The notes under the pieces were generated by a model. That model did not search any database, had not been told where the DNA came from, and saw nothing but the letters and a program-made list of their open reading frames with translations. Positions 9,524 through 17,291 of a DNA stretch of 57,568 bases are shown here, piece by piece (the first letter of the stretch is position 1; each line of letters opens with the position of its first letter). This stretch comes from Tildeniella nuda ZEHNDER 1965/U140. GTDB taxonomy: Bacteria > Cyanobacteriota > Cyanobacteriia > Leptolyngbyales > Leptolyngbyaceae. Position numbers and translations under genes: made by a program. Where the stretch lies: assembly GCA_019358895.1 (NCBI GenBank), contig JAHHIG010000028.1, forward strand, positions 1-57,568. Direction: 5' to 3'.

Positions 9524-10264
9524 GATTTTTTACCTTTAACGGATAGATGGAATTTGGTACGCCTCACCTCTCCCCGTAGAATGGTTCGACATGGATTTCG
9601 GCTCCGTTTCCAGAATAGGCAGCGAATGTGTAGAAGCCCCCGTCGCAATCACTGAATCTCATACCAAAGCAGTTTTTTAAGCTCGTAAAACTACTGAGCG
9701 ATCGTGATCTCTTTATGGGAATAAAGGCAGCGTTAACAAATGTTTCAACAAGTTTGGCGATCGTTTCCCTTTGTCAAAAAACGCAAAAAGGAAAGCGAGG
9801 ATGATCGATTTCGGGGTCGATCGTGGCTTATCAAATTGTCTGTAACTGCGTTGAATCTACAGACGGAAGCCGACTCCGAAGAGTCACTGCATTCTCAATT
9901 GCAATAGCCGAAATTGCTAGCCATCGCTAGCGATCCGATTTGATTTATGCACGTTATTCTCGCTCCGCCTTCTCTATGTTGCTAAAGCTGACCACTGACG
10001 GCTGACCGCTGATCGCTCAACAATTAAGTTCTGCTCACAACTCTTTGGGACTGCTTTGGTCTGTAGTCGTAGTCTGTTTATGCCCCATCTGGCGCTGTCA
10101 CTCATCGACTTTTCTAATCAAACTCTTAAGAATACGTTGTCATTGCTGCAATTGTGGCTAAAATCTGAGAGTAACGATGCTGTTACATAAACATCGCCTG
10201 ATGTCACTGCCCGCGTTCGATTTTGCTTCTGCTTTAGTACTGAGATCAAGGAAGGAGTAACCGT
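9524..10264. other. Divergent promoter region between gvpA and the 46-residue membrane protein
   Basis: This 741-bp stretch must hold the gvpA promoter (minus strand) and the promoter for the small gene at 10265 (plus strand). Visible items are a CTTTAT/ATAAAG hairpin near 9710-9730, a copy of the gctgaccgctgac repeat family at about 9989-10016, and a GTTACATA element near 10176 that resembles one half of an HLR1 (RpaB) site. I cannot place -35/-10 boxes with confidence. Confidence 0.45.
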
Positions 10265-10405
10265 ATGTCAGACCTAAATCGCGGCATCATGAAGTTTGAT
10301 GGCGCAGACAACCCAAAATCGATCGCCGTTTCCGCTGTGATTGTTCTTGGAAGCATTGCTGCTTTAGTGATATGGGCGCTACAGTCAGCTTACGCATTGG
10401 GCTAA
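10265..10405 (+). CDS. 46-residue single-membrane-span protein, function unknown
   Basis: ATG at 10265 follows a strong ribosome-binding site (GGAAGGAG, seven bases away). The product is MSDLNRGIMKFDGADNPKSI followed by one hydrophobic helix (AVSAVIVLGSIAALVIWALQ) and SAYALG. The shape, a short polar N-terminus, a single helix and no charged tail, is typical of small subunits of thylakoid complexes (photosystem, cytochrome b6f or NDH-1). I recognise the style but cannot assign a subunit. Good spacing, composition and the GATG/CATC-flanked leader argue that it is a real gene. Confidence 0.75.
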   Translation: MSDLNRGIMKFDGADNPKSIAVSAVIVLGSIAALVIWALQSAYALG

Positions 10406-10659
10406 GTCAGAAGCATAGTGCAAGAGACGTTTAGCCTGATAGCGGCATGGTTTGACGCAAGCAAATTCATCGTGGGTTCCGCGCCGTTTTTTGTCCATCT
10501 CGCTTCGAGCTTGTGCGGGCGAATGCGATCGCAACCATTCACTCATCACCCCTAGTTCTGTCTGCTAGACACTGATAGTCTGTGTAATGACTGACGTTAG
10601 CGGTTACGCAGTCGCAGTCAGTTATAGACGCAATCTTCAGAGAGACAGAACGTAAACTT

Positions 10660-11049
10660 ATGCAGCTTGAATTTGTTCCCGTAGAAGAGTTTTATTTTGC
10701 CCTGACGCTGGCAGTGCGAACTCTCGATGACTTGCCAACAGCAGGACTGGCAGAACAGGTAGAAAAGCGACTCAGGCAGGAGTTTGGTCAGCCTTCTACC
10801 GTTGCGGCTGCTAATCAAAATACTTACAACTACGTGTTTCGGGTAGGAGAAGTTGATAATAGCCCTGCTAGTCAGCTCATTCTGTCGATCGCCGATTGGC
10901 AAGGATGCTTACGGTTAAGCAGCGATTATGGATGGACGCTTGATGCTGAGCGCAAACCTGTGCGGACGGATAAGTTTAACCAACGTGCAGAATTTTCCCA
11001 AATGATCCGCTCGTATTTGCAAGACTGGTTTCAGCTTTCGCTCGATTGA
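10660..11049 (+). CDS. Conserved-looking hypothetical protein (129 residues)
   Basis: A soluble acidic protein with no family I recognise. It begins MQLEFVPVEEFYFALTLAVR and contains alternating helices (LAEQVEKRLRQEFGQPS) and beta-like segments (NYVFRVGEV, LILSIADWQGCLRL). It ends with an aromatic amphipathic helix (MIRSYLQDWFQLSLD). There is no signal peptide or membrane segment. ATG at 10660 lies 15 bases after GAGAGA. It stands alone, 255 bp downstream of the small membrane protein gene and convergent with the RRM gene. Confidence 0.7.
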   Translation: MQLEFVPVEEFYFALTLAVRTLDDLPTAGLAEQVEKRLRQEFGQPSTVAAANQNTYNYVFRVGEVDNSPASQLILSIADWQGCLRLSSDYGWTLDAERKPVRTDKFNQRAEFSQMIRSYLQDWFQLSLD

Positions 11050-11166
11050 AGCAGCGATCGCACTGCATTTGTAGGATTATTACGACTTATAGCTTGAGTA
11101 CGTTCTGAATTAGAGATGACTCTGCGATCGTGCTGGTTCATTCAATGCTGCTTCGTTAAAACAAAA

Positions 11167-11232
11167 GAGACGAAGCCTCTGTATGAAGCAGCTTACGGTT
11201 ATCCGCAAACCTTCATTTAAGGGCTTCGTCTC
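11167..11232. terminator. Long inverted repeat between two convergent genes, probable bidirectional terminator
   Basis: GAGACGAAGCC at 11167-11177 is exactly complementary to GGCTTCGTCTC at 11222-11232. Inside, ATGAAG and CTTCAT near 11192-11216 and GGTT/AACC extend the stem. It lies between the ends of the 129-residue gene (plus) and the RRM gene (minus). The loop is long and lacks a clear U-run, so an mRNA 3' stability structure is equally possible. Confidence 0.6.
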
Positions 11233-11270
11233 AAGCTTGATAGCTGACGCTAAAAGCGTGCCACTGTGCA

Positions 11271-11747
11271 TTAAGTATTGGTTGTTTGAGCGGCTAAGAG
11301 TTGCTTCAGCTTTTCCAACTCTTGTGCCCAACGAGGGTCTGGTTGCACACTGTCAGATTCGGCTTGAGTCGCACCCGCACGGCGTGACTTATTGTTACTG
11401 CCGCTGTTGCCGCTGCCTTTGCGCCGTGCACCACCAGAAGCAGTGCCAGCAGGTACAGGAGCGCTAGGAGCAGGCGAATCTTCGTCTGCTGTGTCCTTAG
11501 CTCGTGGCTGTGCCCGTTCAACTTTTAGAGCGTTTTCTTTAAGCTGATAGCCATTGAACTTTTCAATGATTTCATCTGCTTTCTCTTCGCTGTTGACGGT
11601 GACGAACCCAAAACCGCGACACTTGTTTGTTTTACGATCGGTGATAATTTTGATTGAAAGCGAATCGCCTTCGTCAGCAAAAACCGCCTCTAGCTCTTGG
11701 CGACTCAGGTCTTCAGGCAAATTACCGACATAGAGACGAATAGACAT
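11271..11747 (-). CDS. RRM-type RNA-binding protein (cyanobacterial Rbp family)
   Basis: This is a single RNA-recognition-motif protein of the cyanobacterial Rbp family, members of which are cold-induced or target mRNAs to thylakoid membranes. RNP2 is RLYVGNL (residues 4-10) and RNP1 is CRGFGFVTV (about 44-52). Residues about 85-130 are a flexible Ala/Pro/Gly/Ser-rich region with basic patches (GARRKGSG, NNKSRRAG). The last 20 residues form a short helix (PRWAQELEKLKQLLAAQ). It starts with ATG at 11747. The gene has about 650 bp of non-coding DNA upstream, which suggests a long regulated leader, common for this family. Confidence 0.93.
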   Translation of the reverse strand: MSIRLYVGNLPEDLSRQELEAVFADEGDSLSIKIITDRKTNKCRGFGFVTVNSEEKADEIIEKFNGYQLKENALKVERAQPRAKDTADEDSPAPSAPVPAGTASGGARRKGSGNSGSNNKSRRAGATQAESDSVQPDPRWAQELEKLKQLLAAQTTNT

Positions 11748-12398
11748 GGGAACGATACCTCTAAACTGTGATTCCGACAGACATGCTTGTGCACACTAAC
11801 CAAACGTTGCGCTAGACAGAGCATCAAAACTTGACTCTGAAAGTAGCCCAGCCTTTTCCCTAAAACAAACTAGACAATGTGGCGCACCAAGTGGGACATT
11901 TCCATTCACCGTCCCAAGTCTGATGGCGCTTACACCGGACGGCGAGAAGCCTGGAGCTAAATGATTGCACGAATCTTTAATCATTGCCGGAGAGTCTAAG
12001 ATAGGCAAATTGTTTCGATGTCTGCGCGAGAACACGTATGCCACTCACTAAGGTATCACGGTCGGTAAGACGCAAGTAGGGTTACGGCAGATTTATGACC
12101 TAAGTAGTATTTCCCCAAGGCAGTTGCTTCACATTTCTACTGTTTGGTACTCCTATCGTTCAACGACCCCATAGAGTGAATCGAAAATCCCGATCGAATC
12201 ATGCAGTGAGGTTAACGGTGGAATCATGTGCAACACCTTAATAGAGCCAAAGGCGTAGATGCAGTTTATGACCGTAGCTGAATGCAGTGAGCTAATCGCA
12301 CAGGGTAACTTGTCACGCTTAACGTCTTGTAAAGAAATGTAACATTTATGATGAGGCGATGCAAGCTCAAGTTTAGTGCAGTGTGGAAAGAATGGGCT
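11748..12398 (-). other. Long upstream region of the RRM gene
   Basis: No plausible protein is encoded here; an 82-codon minus frame is compositionally poor. Features are a possible RpaB site (12326-12343) and a local hairpin TGGGAC/GTCCCA near 11900-11925. The trpE stop lies at the far end, so this is both the trpE 3' region and the RRM promoter/leader. Confidence 0.5.
12326..12343 (-). promoter_or_regulatory. Candidate HLR1 element (RpaB-binding site)
   Basis: On the minus strand the sequence GTTACATTTCTTTACAAG matches the HLR1 consensus of two (G/T)TTACA(T/A)(T/A) repeats separated by two bases; only the final base departs. RpaB is the cyanobacterial light-acclimation regulator. The site points towards the RRM gene, about 580 bp away, and is downstream of trpE. 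The match is by eye; function is inferred. Confidence 0.45.
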
Positions 12399-13973
12399 TT
12401 ATTCCAGACATCGGATGGCTTCCAACATGCCTCTTGCTTTATTCAGAGTCTCTTCGTATTCTGCTTCGGGCTGCGAATCGGCGACGAGTCCTGCGCCTGC
12501 TTGCACACTGACGCTGTGCTTGTTATCACCCTGAGAGCGGACAACCATTGTGCGAATGGCGATCGCGGTATTTAACTGTCCTTCAAAGTCATAGTAACCA
12601 TAGGCACCAGAGTAGGGTCCTCGACGACACGTTTCCAGACTGTGAATAATCTCCATCGCCCGAATTTTAGGTGCTCCACTAACAGTGCCCGCGGGGAAAC
12701 ACGCTTTCAGCAGATCCCAGGCGGTTTTGCTGGGAGCAAGTTTGCCTACGACGTTACTGACAATATGCATCACATGCGAATAGCGCTCGATCACCATCAG
12801 TTCATCGACGCTGACCGTGCCGCTGACGCAAACCCGCCCCAAATCGTTTCGTCCCAGGTCAATTAACATCACGTGTTCAGCCACTTCTTTGGGGTCTTCC
12901 AGCAGATCGGCGGCAAGGGCTACGTCTTCCTGGAAGGTTTTACCACGCTGACGGGTACCCGCGATCGGTCGCACAGTGGCTATGAGTGGCTCAGTTGGAG
13001 CGGGCGCAAGTTCTGCTTTGACCATCACCTCAGGGCTGGAACCAATAATTTGCCACTGGTCAAAGTGGAAGTATGCCATGTAAGGGGAGGGATTAATTAA
13101 CCGCAACGATCGATAGAGCGCAAAGGGATCGCCACTGTACTCTGCCGAAAGCCGCTGCGATATCACAACCTGGAAGATATCGCCCGCTTGAATGTGGGCT
13201 TTAGCTTTTTCAACATTGGCGCAGAATTGCTCTTTAGTCGTGTTGCTGGTATATAGAGGAGCGGTGTCGAGTGTTGCTGCTAACGGCTGACCGCTGACCG
13301 CTGACCGCTGACGACTCACTCCTGGCGGTGTCCATTCCAGCAACACTGCCTGTTCTGATAGCGGTGATTGCAGTTTGTTGACCAGTTGTGCGACGCGATC
13401 GCACGCTTGCTGATAGGCAATTTCATGATTAGTGTTGGGATCGCGCAGGTCAGCGTAGGCGATCGCCCAAATCTTGCGCTTAACCTGGTCAAAAATCAGC
13501 AGGTTATCCACCTGCATCCACAAACCATCCGGCAAATCAGCCTCAGTTGCCGGATAAATGGGAACACGCGGCTCAATCCAATGAATCAGTTCGTAGCCCC
13601 AAAAGCCGAATAAGCCTCCGATACCCGGTGGCAACTGTGGCAATTTGACCGGACGATACGGTTGCAGACAATTGGCAAGCGCTACGAACGGATCACCTTC
13701 AAAAACCTGCACTGAGCCATCCCGATGCGTTTGGGTCGTGCAGCTACCTCTTGCCTCCAAAATCCAAAGCGGGTCGCAGCCCAGCAGACTGTATCGACCC
13801 AATTGCTCACCCCCTTCGATCGACTCCAGCAAAAAGCTGTAAGGCTGTCCCGCACACACGCGATACCAGGCAGATACAGGCGTATCTAAGTCCGCAACCC
13901 ATTCCTGGTAAACCGGGACAAAGTTACCCTGAGTAGCGAGTTGGGAGAATTCGGGGAAGGTAGGAAAAACCAT
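12399..13973 (-). CDS. trpE: Anthranilate synthase component I (TrpE)
   Basis: It converts chorismate to anthranilate, using ammonia supplied by TrpG, as the first step of tryptophan synthesis. The 524-residue protein has the N-terminal domain with the tryptophan-site motif YSFLLESIEGGEQLGRYS and the chorismate-binding domain. Core motifs include FQVVISQR, PSPYMAYF, GSSPEVMVK, RPIAGTRQRGKT, LIDLGRNDLGRV, HIVSNV, PAGTVSGAPKIRAMEII and YSGAYGYYDF. Residues about 218-237 ([17 protein letters not shown]) are encoded by a copy of the dispersed gctgaccgctgac repeat and look like a translated insertion in a surface loop. The tail (GLVADSQPEAEYEETLNKA) is normal, so the enzyme should be active. No trpG is adjacent. 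Confidence 0.95.
   Translation of the reverse strand: MVFPTFPEFSQLATQGNFVPVYQEWVADLDTPVSAWYRVCAGQPYSFLLESIEGGEQLGRYSLLGCDPLWILEARGSCTTQTHRDGSVQVFEGDPFVALANCLQPYRPVKLPQLPPGIGGLFGFWGYELIHWIEPRVPIYPATEADLPDGLWMQVDNLLIFDQVKRKIWAIAYADLRDPNTNHEIAYQQACDRVAQLVNKLQSPLSEQAVLLEWTPPGVSRQRSAVSGQPLAATLDTAPLYTSNTTKEQFCANVEKAKAHIQAGDIFQVVISQRLSAEYSGDPFALYRSLRLINPSPYMAYFHFDQWQIIGSSPEVMVKAELAPAPTEPLIATVRPIAGTRQRGKTFQEDVALAADLLEDPKEVAEHVMLIDLGRNDLGRVCVSGTVSVDELMVIERYSHVMHIVSNVVGKLAPSKTAWDLLKACFPAGTVSGAPKIRAMEIIHSLETCRRGPYSGAYGYYDFEGQLNTAIAIRTMVVRSQGDNKHSVSVQAGAGLVADSQPEAEYEETLNKARGMLEAIRCLE
13284..13313. repeat. gctgaccgctgac repeat embedded in trpE
   Basis: Four imperfect 8-bp units (ggctgacc/gctgaccg) lie in frame within trpE and encode the peptide [10 protein letters not shown]. 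Related copies lie at 9989-10016 (intergenic) and 36109-36137 (inside pheT). Confidence 0.85.
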
Positions 13974-14061
13974 AAGGGAAGGGGGAGATGGAGAGCAAGG
14001 CAGAGCAGCTTTGAGGCTTGGGGTGATTTTGACTCCTGACTACTCCGCTTCTCATCATCCT

Positions 14062-14373
14062 CTAGTTAAACTCGATCGACTCATAATGCGGACATTGCTT
14101 ACAAGGTCCTGAGGGATTGATAGCGCAGCGGAGATGGGCAGAACGGGCATTAAAGCGGCAGGTAATGTCGCCGATGAGGTAGCCAATGCCTTCAACATAC
14201 TGATGATCGGCAGAGAGAGGAGAACCGTAAAAGCGGCTCAAGCGATGAGACGCTGAAGCATTCATGGCTGTACGCAATCTGGCTCTCAGGTGTGCCTCTG
14301 CTTTACGCATCAACAACCATGAGAGAATCACTGGAATCAGCCCGATCGCAACGATGAAGAGCGCTTCTAACAT
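14062..14373 (-). CDS. DUF6464 family protein, membrane-anchored
   Basis: The 103-residue protein has an N-terminal membrane helix (LEALFIVAIGLIPVILSWLL) and then a basic region. Its conserved C-terminal module reads GDITCRFNARSAHLRCAINP and then SGPCKQCPHYE. The four cysteines (C-x9-C and CKQC) suggest a small metal-binding or disulphide fold. This matches the cyanobacterium-specific DUF6464 family as I remember it; its function is unknown. It lies 88 bp upstream of trpE on the same strand, so the two may share a transcript. Confidence 0.8.
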   Translation of the reverse strand: MLEALFIVAIGLIPVILSWLLMRKAEAHLRARLRTAMNASASHRLSRFYGSPLSADHQYVEGIGYLIGDITCRFNARSAHLRCAINPSGPCKQCPHYESIEFN

Positions 14374-14494
14374 AGCTTATCTGTCAATGGTTAACCGCAA
14401 TTTGCAACACTACCCGGCTGTCTTGATAGACTGTGCAGATGTATAGACTGTGCAGATGTGCTCATAACTCAACTTTAGAGGGTGATTTCGGTAG

Positions 14495-15061
14495 ATGGTG
14501 TTTTCGGCGAACCCAACAACGATCAAGTTTTTACAACAACCAACCTCTCAACAGTGGCTTGAACAGGCGCTAACCCATCTTGATACCATTTTGTTGGATC
14601 ATTCCCATTGTGAGCGTAAGGCGGCAGGCGTTGCGGTCAATTTGATGTTTCGCTATCCGGCGCATGTGAAATTGGTACGATCGCTGACAGCCATAGCTCA
14701 AGAAGAACTGGAGCATTTTGAACAGGTTAACCAAATTTTAGAACAACGGGGCATTCCGCTGGCTCCGCTTGCCTCTCCTCCCTATGGTGCCGGATTGAAC
14801 AAGCAGATTCGTGCCAAAGAACCCGATCGCCTGTTAGATTCGCTGCTGGTGTGCGGCTTGATCGAAGCACGCAGCCACGAACGGCTTGGACTCTTAGGTA
14901 CGCACTGCCCAGAGCCTGCCTTGGCGAAATTTTATCGAGGGTTAATGGCATCTGAAGCACGACATTACGGGGTTTATTGGGTACTTGCAACCACCTTTTT
15001 CGATCGCTCTGTAGTGGATCAACGCTTAGAAACACTGGCAACGGTTGAAAGCCAGTATTGA
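14495..15061 (+). CDS. miaE: tRNA-(ms2io6A)-hydroxylase MiaE
   Basis: MiaE is a diiron monooxygenase that hydroxylates the isopentenyl group of ms2i6A at position 37 of tRNAs reading UNN codons. The 188-residue ferritin-like four-helix bundle carries the iron ligands Glu in HSHCERKAAG, the EELEHFEQV pair (E-x2-H), Glu in LIEARSHERL and Glu and His in SEARHYGVY. Its size is close to that of other MiaE proteins. The start is ATG at 14495 without a strong Shine-Dalgarno sequence. It is divergent from the DUF6464 gene and followed by the GIY-YIG gene on the same strand. Confidence 0.93.
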   Translation: MVFSANPTTIKFLQQPTSQQWLEQALTHLDTILLDHSHCERKAAGVAVNLMFRYPAHVKLVRSLTAIAQEELEHFEQVNQILEQRGIPLAPLASPPYGAGLNKQIRAKEPDRLLDSLLVCGLIEARSHERLGLLGTHCPEPALAKFYRGLMASEARHYGVYWVLATTFFDRSVVDQRLETLATVESQY

Positions 15062-15210
15062 CGCACCTGCATCCTGAACCCAGAATGCACAGCTAAGCCA
15101 CAGCGATGCTGAAAGAAAACAACCAAGCAAAACGGATCAATTGGGCAGCAGACCGACAGATAATGATGAATCGAAGCCTAGGGCAGCAATCTCAATGAGG
15201 GCAAGATAGA

Positions 15211-15855
15211 GTGAACGCTGAAAACACTGCGATCGAACATCAAAACGTACCTGAAAGCCATCAGGGTCTGCATGGGTTTCTCTACAGCTCCGAAGATGAG
15301 CACACAGCAACAGTGACTACCGCTGCCAACGTGGATACGACGGCTCAAGTGATGCCGCTGGAAGAGTGGTGCAATCGGGCTGGCAACGCCAAAGTGGTTG
15401 GTGTCTATGCGGTTTCGGGACGCGATCGCCGCACTCGTTATGTTGGCTATTCCCGCAACGTAGCGCTGTCGCTCAAGGGTCATACAGCACAGCTAGGCGC
15501 TGACACGTGTGCCTTTGTTCAGGTACAAATCTTTAAAGTGCCCAGGCGTGATGTCTTAGAACAGCAGCGAGATGCCTGGATTGCCCAATTAGGCTACGTG
15601 CCCTCTGGCAATGCTGAGGCAAGTGAGCTTTGGGCAAGTACGGTGGGTGAAGCCGCGATCGCTGCTATGTCTCCAGCAGAACGCCAAGCCTATGAAGAAA
15701 AGAAACTTAAATTACGCAAAGCAATGGCTGACGCAGATCTATCGCGCGAAGTCCCTAACAATCAACATGAGGCAGAGCGGCATCAAACGCTAGAGGCAGC
15801 AGTCAAAAACGATGACTGGAGTGCGGTCATTCGGGAGCAAACCCAGCAAGCCTGA
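15211..15855 (+). CDS. GIY-YIG nuclease-family protein
   Basis: The domain begins at about residue 62 with GVYAVSGRDRRTRYVGYSRN, a GIY-YIG-like core in which the two signature tripeptides are GVY and YVG and the catalytic Arg is followed by N. After the domain (to about 130) comes a highly charged C-terminal region (PAERQAYEEKKLKLRKA). The start is GTG at 15211. Homologues are widespread in cyanobacteria and often annotated as GIY-YIG proteins without a known role. No restriction or mobile-intron context is present, so I do not infer an endonuclease of a mobile element. Confidence 0.82.
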   Translation: MNAENTAIEHQNVPESHQGLHGFLYSSEDEHTATVTTAANVDTTAQVMPLEEWCNRAGNAKVVGVYAVSGRDRRTRYVGYSRNVALSLKGHTAQLGADTCAFVQVQIFKVPRRDVLEQQRDAWIAQLGYVPSGNAEASELWASTVGEAAIAAMSPAERQAYEEKKLKLRKAMADADLSREVPNNQHEAERHQTLEAAVKNDDWSAVIREQTQQA

Positions 15856-15880
15856 CCGATGCCATGCCAACTTTTCATGT

Positions 15881-16372
15881 ATGCAAGTACGCTACAAAGA
15901 CTTTTTGATTCGGGACTGGATGGTTGGCGATCGCAGCCTTGCTGCCGAAGTTATTCGCTCCGTTCTAGCAGAGTACGGGTTAGGCTGGGAACCGGAGGGT
16001 GCCGATCGCGATGTGCTTCAAGTTGAGACCTACTATCAAGCGGTTGGCGGCGAATTCTGGGTGATTGAACAACACGGTACGTTGCTTGGTACAGGAGCCT
16101 ATTACCCCATCCAACGCGGACAAAATGCCGTTGAAATCCGCAAAATGTATTTACTGCCAGAAGCCAGAGGTCAGGGGTTAGGACGCTTTTTGCTAGAAGC
16201 GTTAGAGTCCACGATCGCCACCCGCAACTTCGAGCAAATCTGGATCGAAACTGCCAGCGTTCTCGCTGAAGCTGTCAAGCTTTACGAGAGCAGCGGCTAC
16301 AAAGCAGCAACAGGTGTGGAAACGGAACGGTGCGATCGGGTGTACCTCAAGAAGGTGAGGAGTGAGGAGTAA
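15881..16372 (+). CDS. GNAT-family N-acetyltransferase
   Basis: A single GNAT domain of 163 residues starting at the ATG at 15881 (MQVRYKDFLIRDWMVGDRS). An ATG 23 codons earlier would run through the end of the GIY-YIG gene and is less likely. The acetyl-CoA-binding motif A is IRKMYLLPEARGQGLGRFLL (about 85-104), with Q/R-x-x-G-x-G/A read as ARGQGLG. Motif B is VKLYESSGYKA. The substrate is unknown. It is 25 bp downstream of the GIY-YIG gene, so probably co-transcribed. Confidence 0.9.
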   Translation: MQVRYKDFLIRDWMVGDRSLAAEVIRSVLAEYGLGWEPEGADRDVLQVETYYQAVGGEFWVIEQHGTLLGTGAYYPIQRGQNAVEIRKMYLLPEARGQGLGRFLLEALESTIATRNFEQIWIETASVLAEAVKLYESSGYKAATGVETERCDRVYLKKVRSEE

Positions 16373-16404
16373 GAAGTTTTGTGTTTTGAGTTTTGCCCTG
16401 CCCG

Positions 16405-16470
16405 CTCCGCCTCCCCTGCCCCCTCCGCCGCCTCCGCCTCCCCTGCCCCCTCCGCCGCCTCCGCCTCCCC
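16405..16470. repeat. C/T-rich 27-bp tandem repeat, 2.4 copies
   Basis: Two full copies and a partial copy of a 27-bp unit (ctccgcctcccctgcccc, then ctccgccgc) lie between the acetyltransferase stop and the YdcF start. All frames through it give low-complexity Pro- or Gly-rich peptides. The plus strand is almost free of A. It could impede polymerase or form unusual DNA structure. Confidence 0.9.
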
Positions 16471-16485
16471 ACGCCCCACCTTCAC

Positions 16486-17244
16486 ATGGATTCAATTCGT
16501 CTTTCCTGGTTCTGGGTGGAATGGTTCAGCGACCCTGTACGAATCGTGCTGCTCTTACTACTTTTCATTGGGTTATCCTGGGTCTTTCGGTCTAACCGCT
16601 GGCTAAGTCGAGTGAGAACCTATGCGATCGCCCTACTCGTCGGCTATCTCATCATCATCTCACCACCTTTTGTCGCACTGGCAACGTACGGGATTGGGAG
16701 TCCGCTGCCACACGATACCGGGGCAAAGGTTGATGTGATCGTCATTTTGGGGCGCGGACATGAACACAACTCGGCTCGTGCAGACATTGCTGCACAACTT
16801 TGGTTAGACCAGAGGGCACCCGTGCTTTTTGCCAGCGGTATCAATGATGCCCCTGAACTTGCAAAGCTATTGCGAACAAAAGGCGTTCCGGCTGCAAAGA
16901 TTGGCGGTGAAGGTTGCTCTAGAACGACCTGGGAGAACGCTGTGTTTACGAAAGCCCTACTGCAACCTCAAGGTGTGAAGCAAATTCTCCTGGTGACGGA
17001 TGTACCGCATTTATGGCGATCGCTCCTCATCTTTGAACAGGTTGGCTTTCAGGTCATTCCCTCTGCCAGTCCACTCTTCACCCAGATGACCAGCCCTCAG
17101 CGTGCCATGCTGCTGCTGCGTGAGTACCTTTTCCTTGCTCTCTATCCGACGACACTTAAGCAAGAGCGCCGAACCCTGGAACAGCCTTCAGCAGAGGTTG
17201 TACAGCAAATTACCAACCAACAGTGTCGCGTCGTCGGGTCATAA
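16486..17244 (+). CDS. YdcF/ElyC-type DUF218 membrane protein
   Basis: The 252-residue product starts at ATG 16486 (MDSIRLSWFWVEWFSDP). Two membrane helices (about 18-34 and 46-66) precede a DUF218 domain. This begins DVIVILGRGHEHNSARADIA and includes VLFASGINDAPELAKLL, EGCSRTTWENAVFTKALL and ILLVTDVPHLWRSLLIFEQV. DUF218 proteins such as SanA and ElyC act at the cell envelope, and ElyC in peptidoglycan or undecaprenyl-phosphate metabolism; the biochemical activity is unsettled. The frame is open upstream through the C/T-rich repeat, but that part is low complexity. Confidence 0.87.
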   Translation: MDSIRLSWFWVEWFSDPVRIVLLLLLFIGLSWVFRSNRWLSRVRTYAIALLVGYLIIISPPFVALATYGIGSPLPHDTGAKVDVIVILGRGHEHNSARADIAAQLWLDQRAPVLFASGINDAPELAKLLRTKGVPAAKIGGEGCSRTTWENAVFTKALLQPQGVKQILLVTDVPHLWRSLLIFEQVGFQVIPSASPLFTQMTSPQRAMLLLREYLFLALYPTTLKQERRTLEQPSAEVVQQITNQQCRVVGS

Positions 17245-17291
17245 GCGAAAAGCCTCCGTCTTTACACCAAACCTTCATCATACTTGCGACC

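Noticed and set aside
9524..10264. Complete HLR1 (RpaB) site between gvpA and the small membrane gene
   Set aside because: Only one half (GTTACATA near 10176) is present; the second half-site does not follow at the required distance.
11796..12044. 82-codon minus-strand frame upstream of the RRM gene
   Set aside because: Composition is unlike a folded protein and no ribosome-binding site is seen; a non-coding leader explains the region better.
16202..16495. Gly-rich minus-strand and Pro-rich plus-strand frames
   Set aside because: They arise from the 27-bp C/T-rich repeat and the antisense of the acetyltransferase gene.
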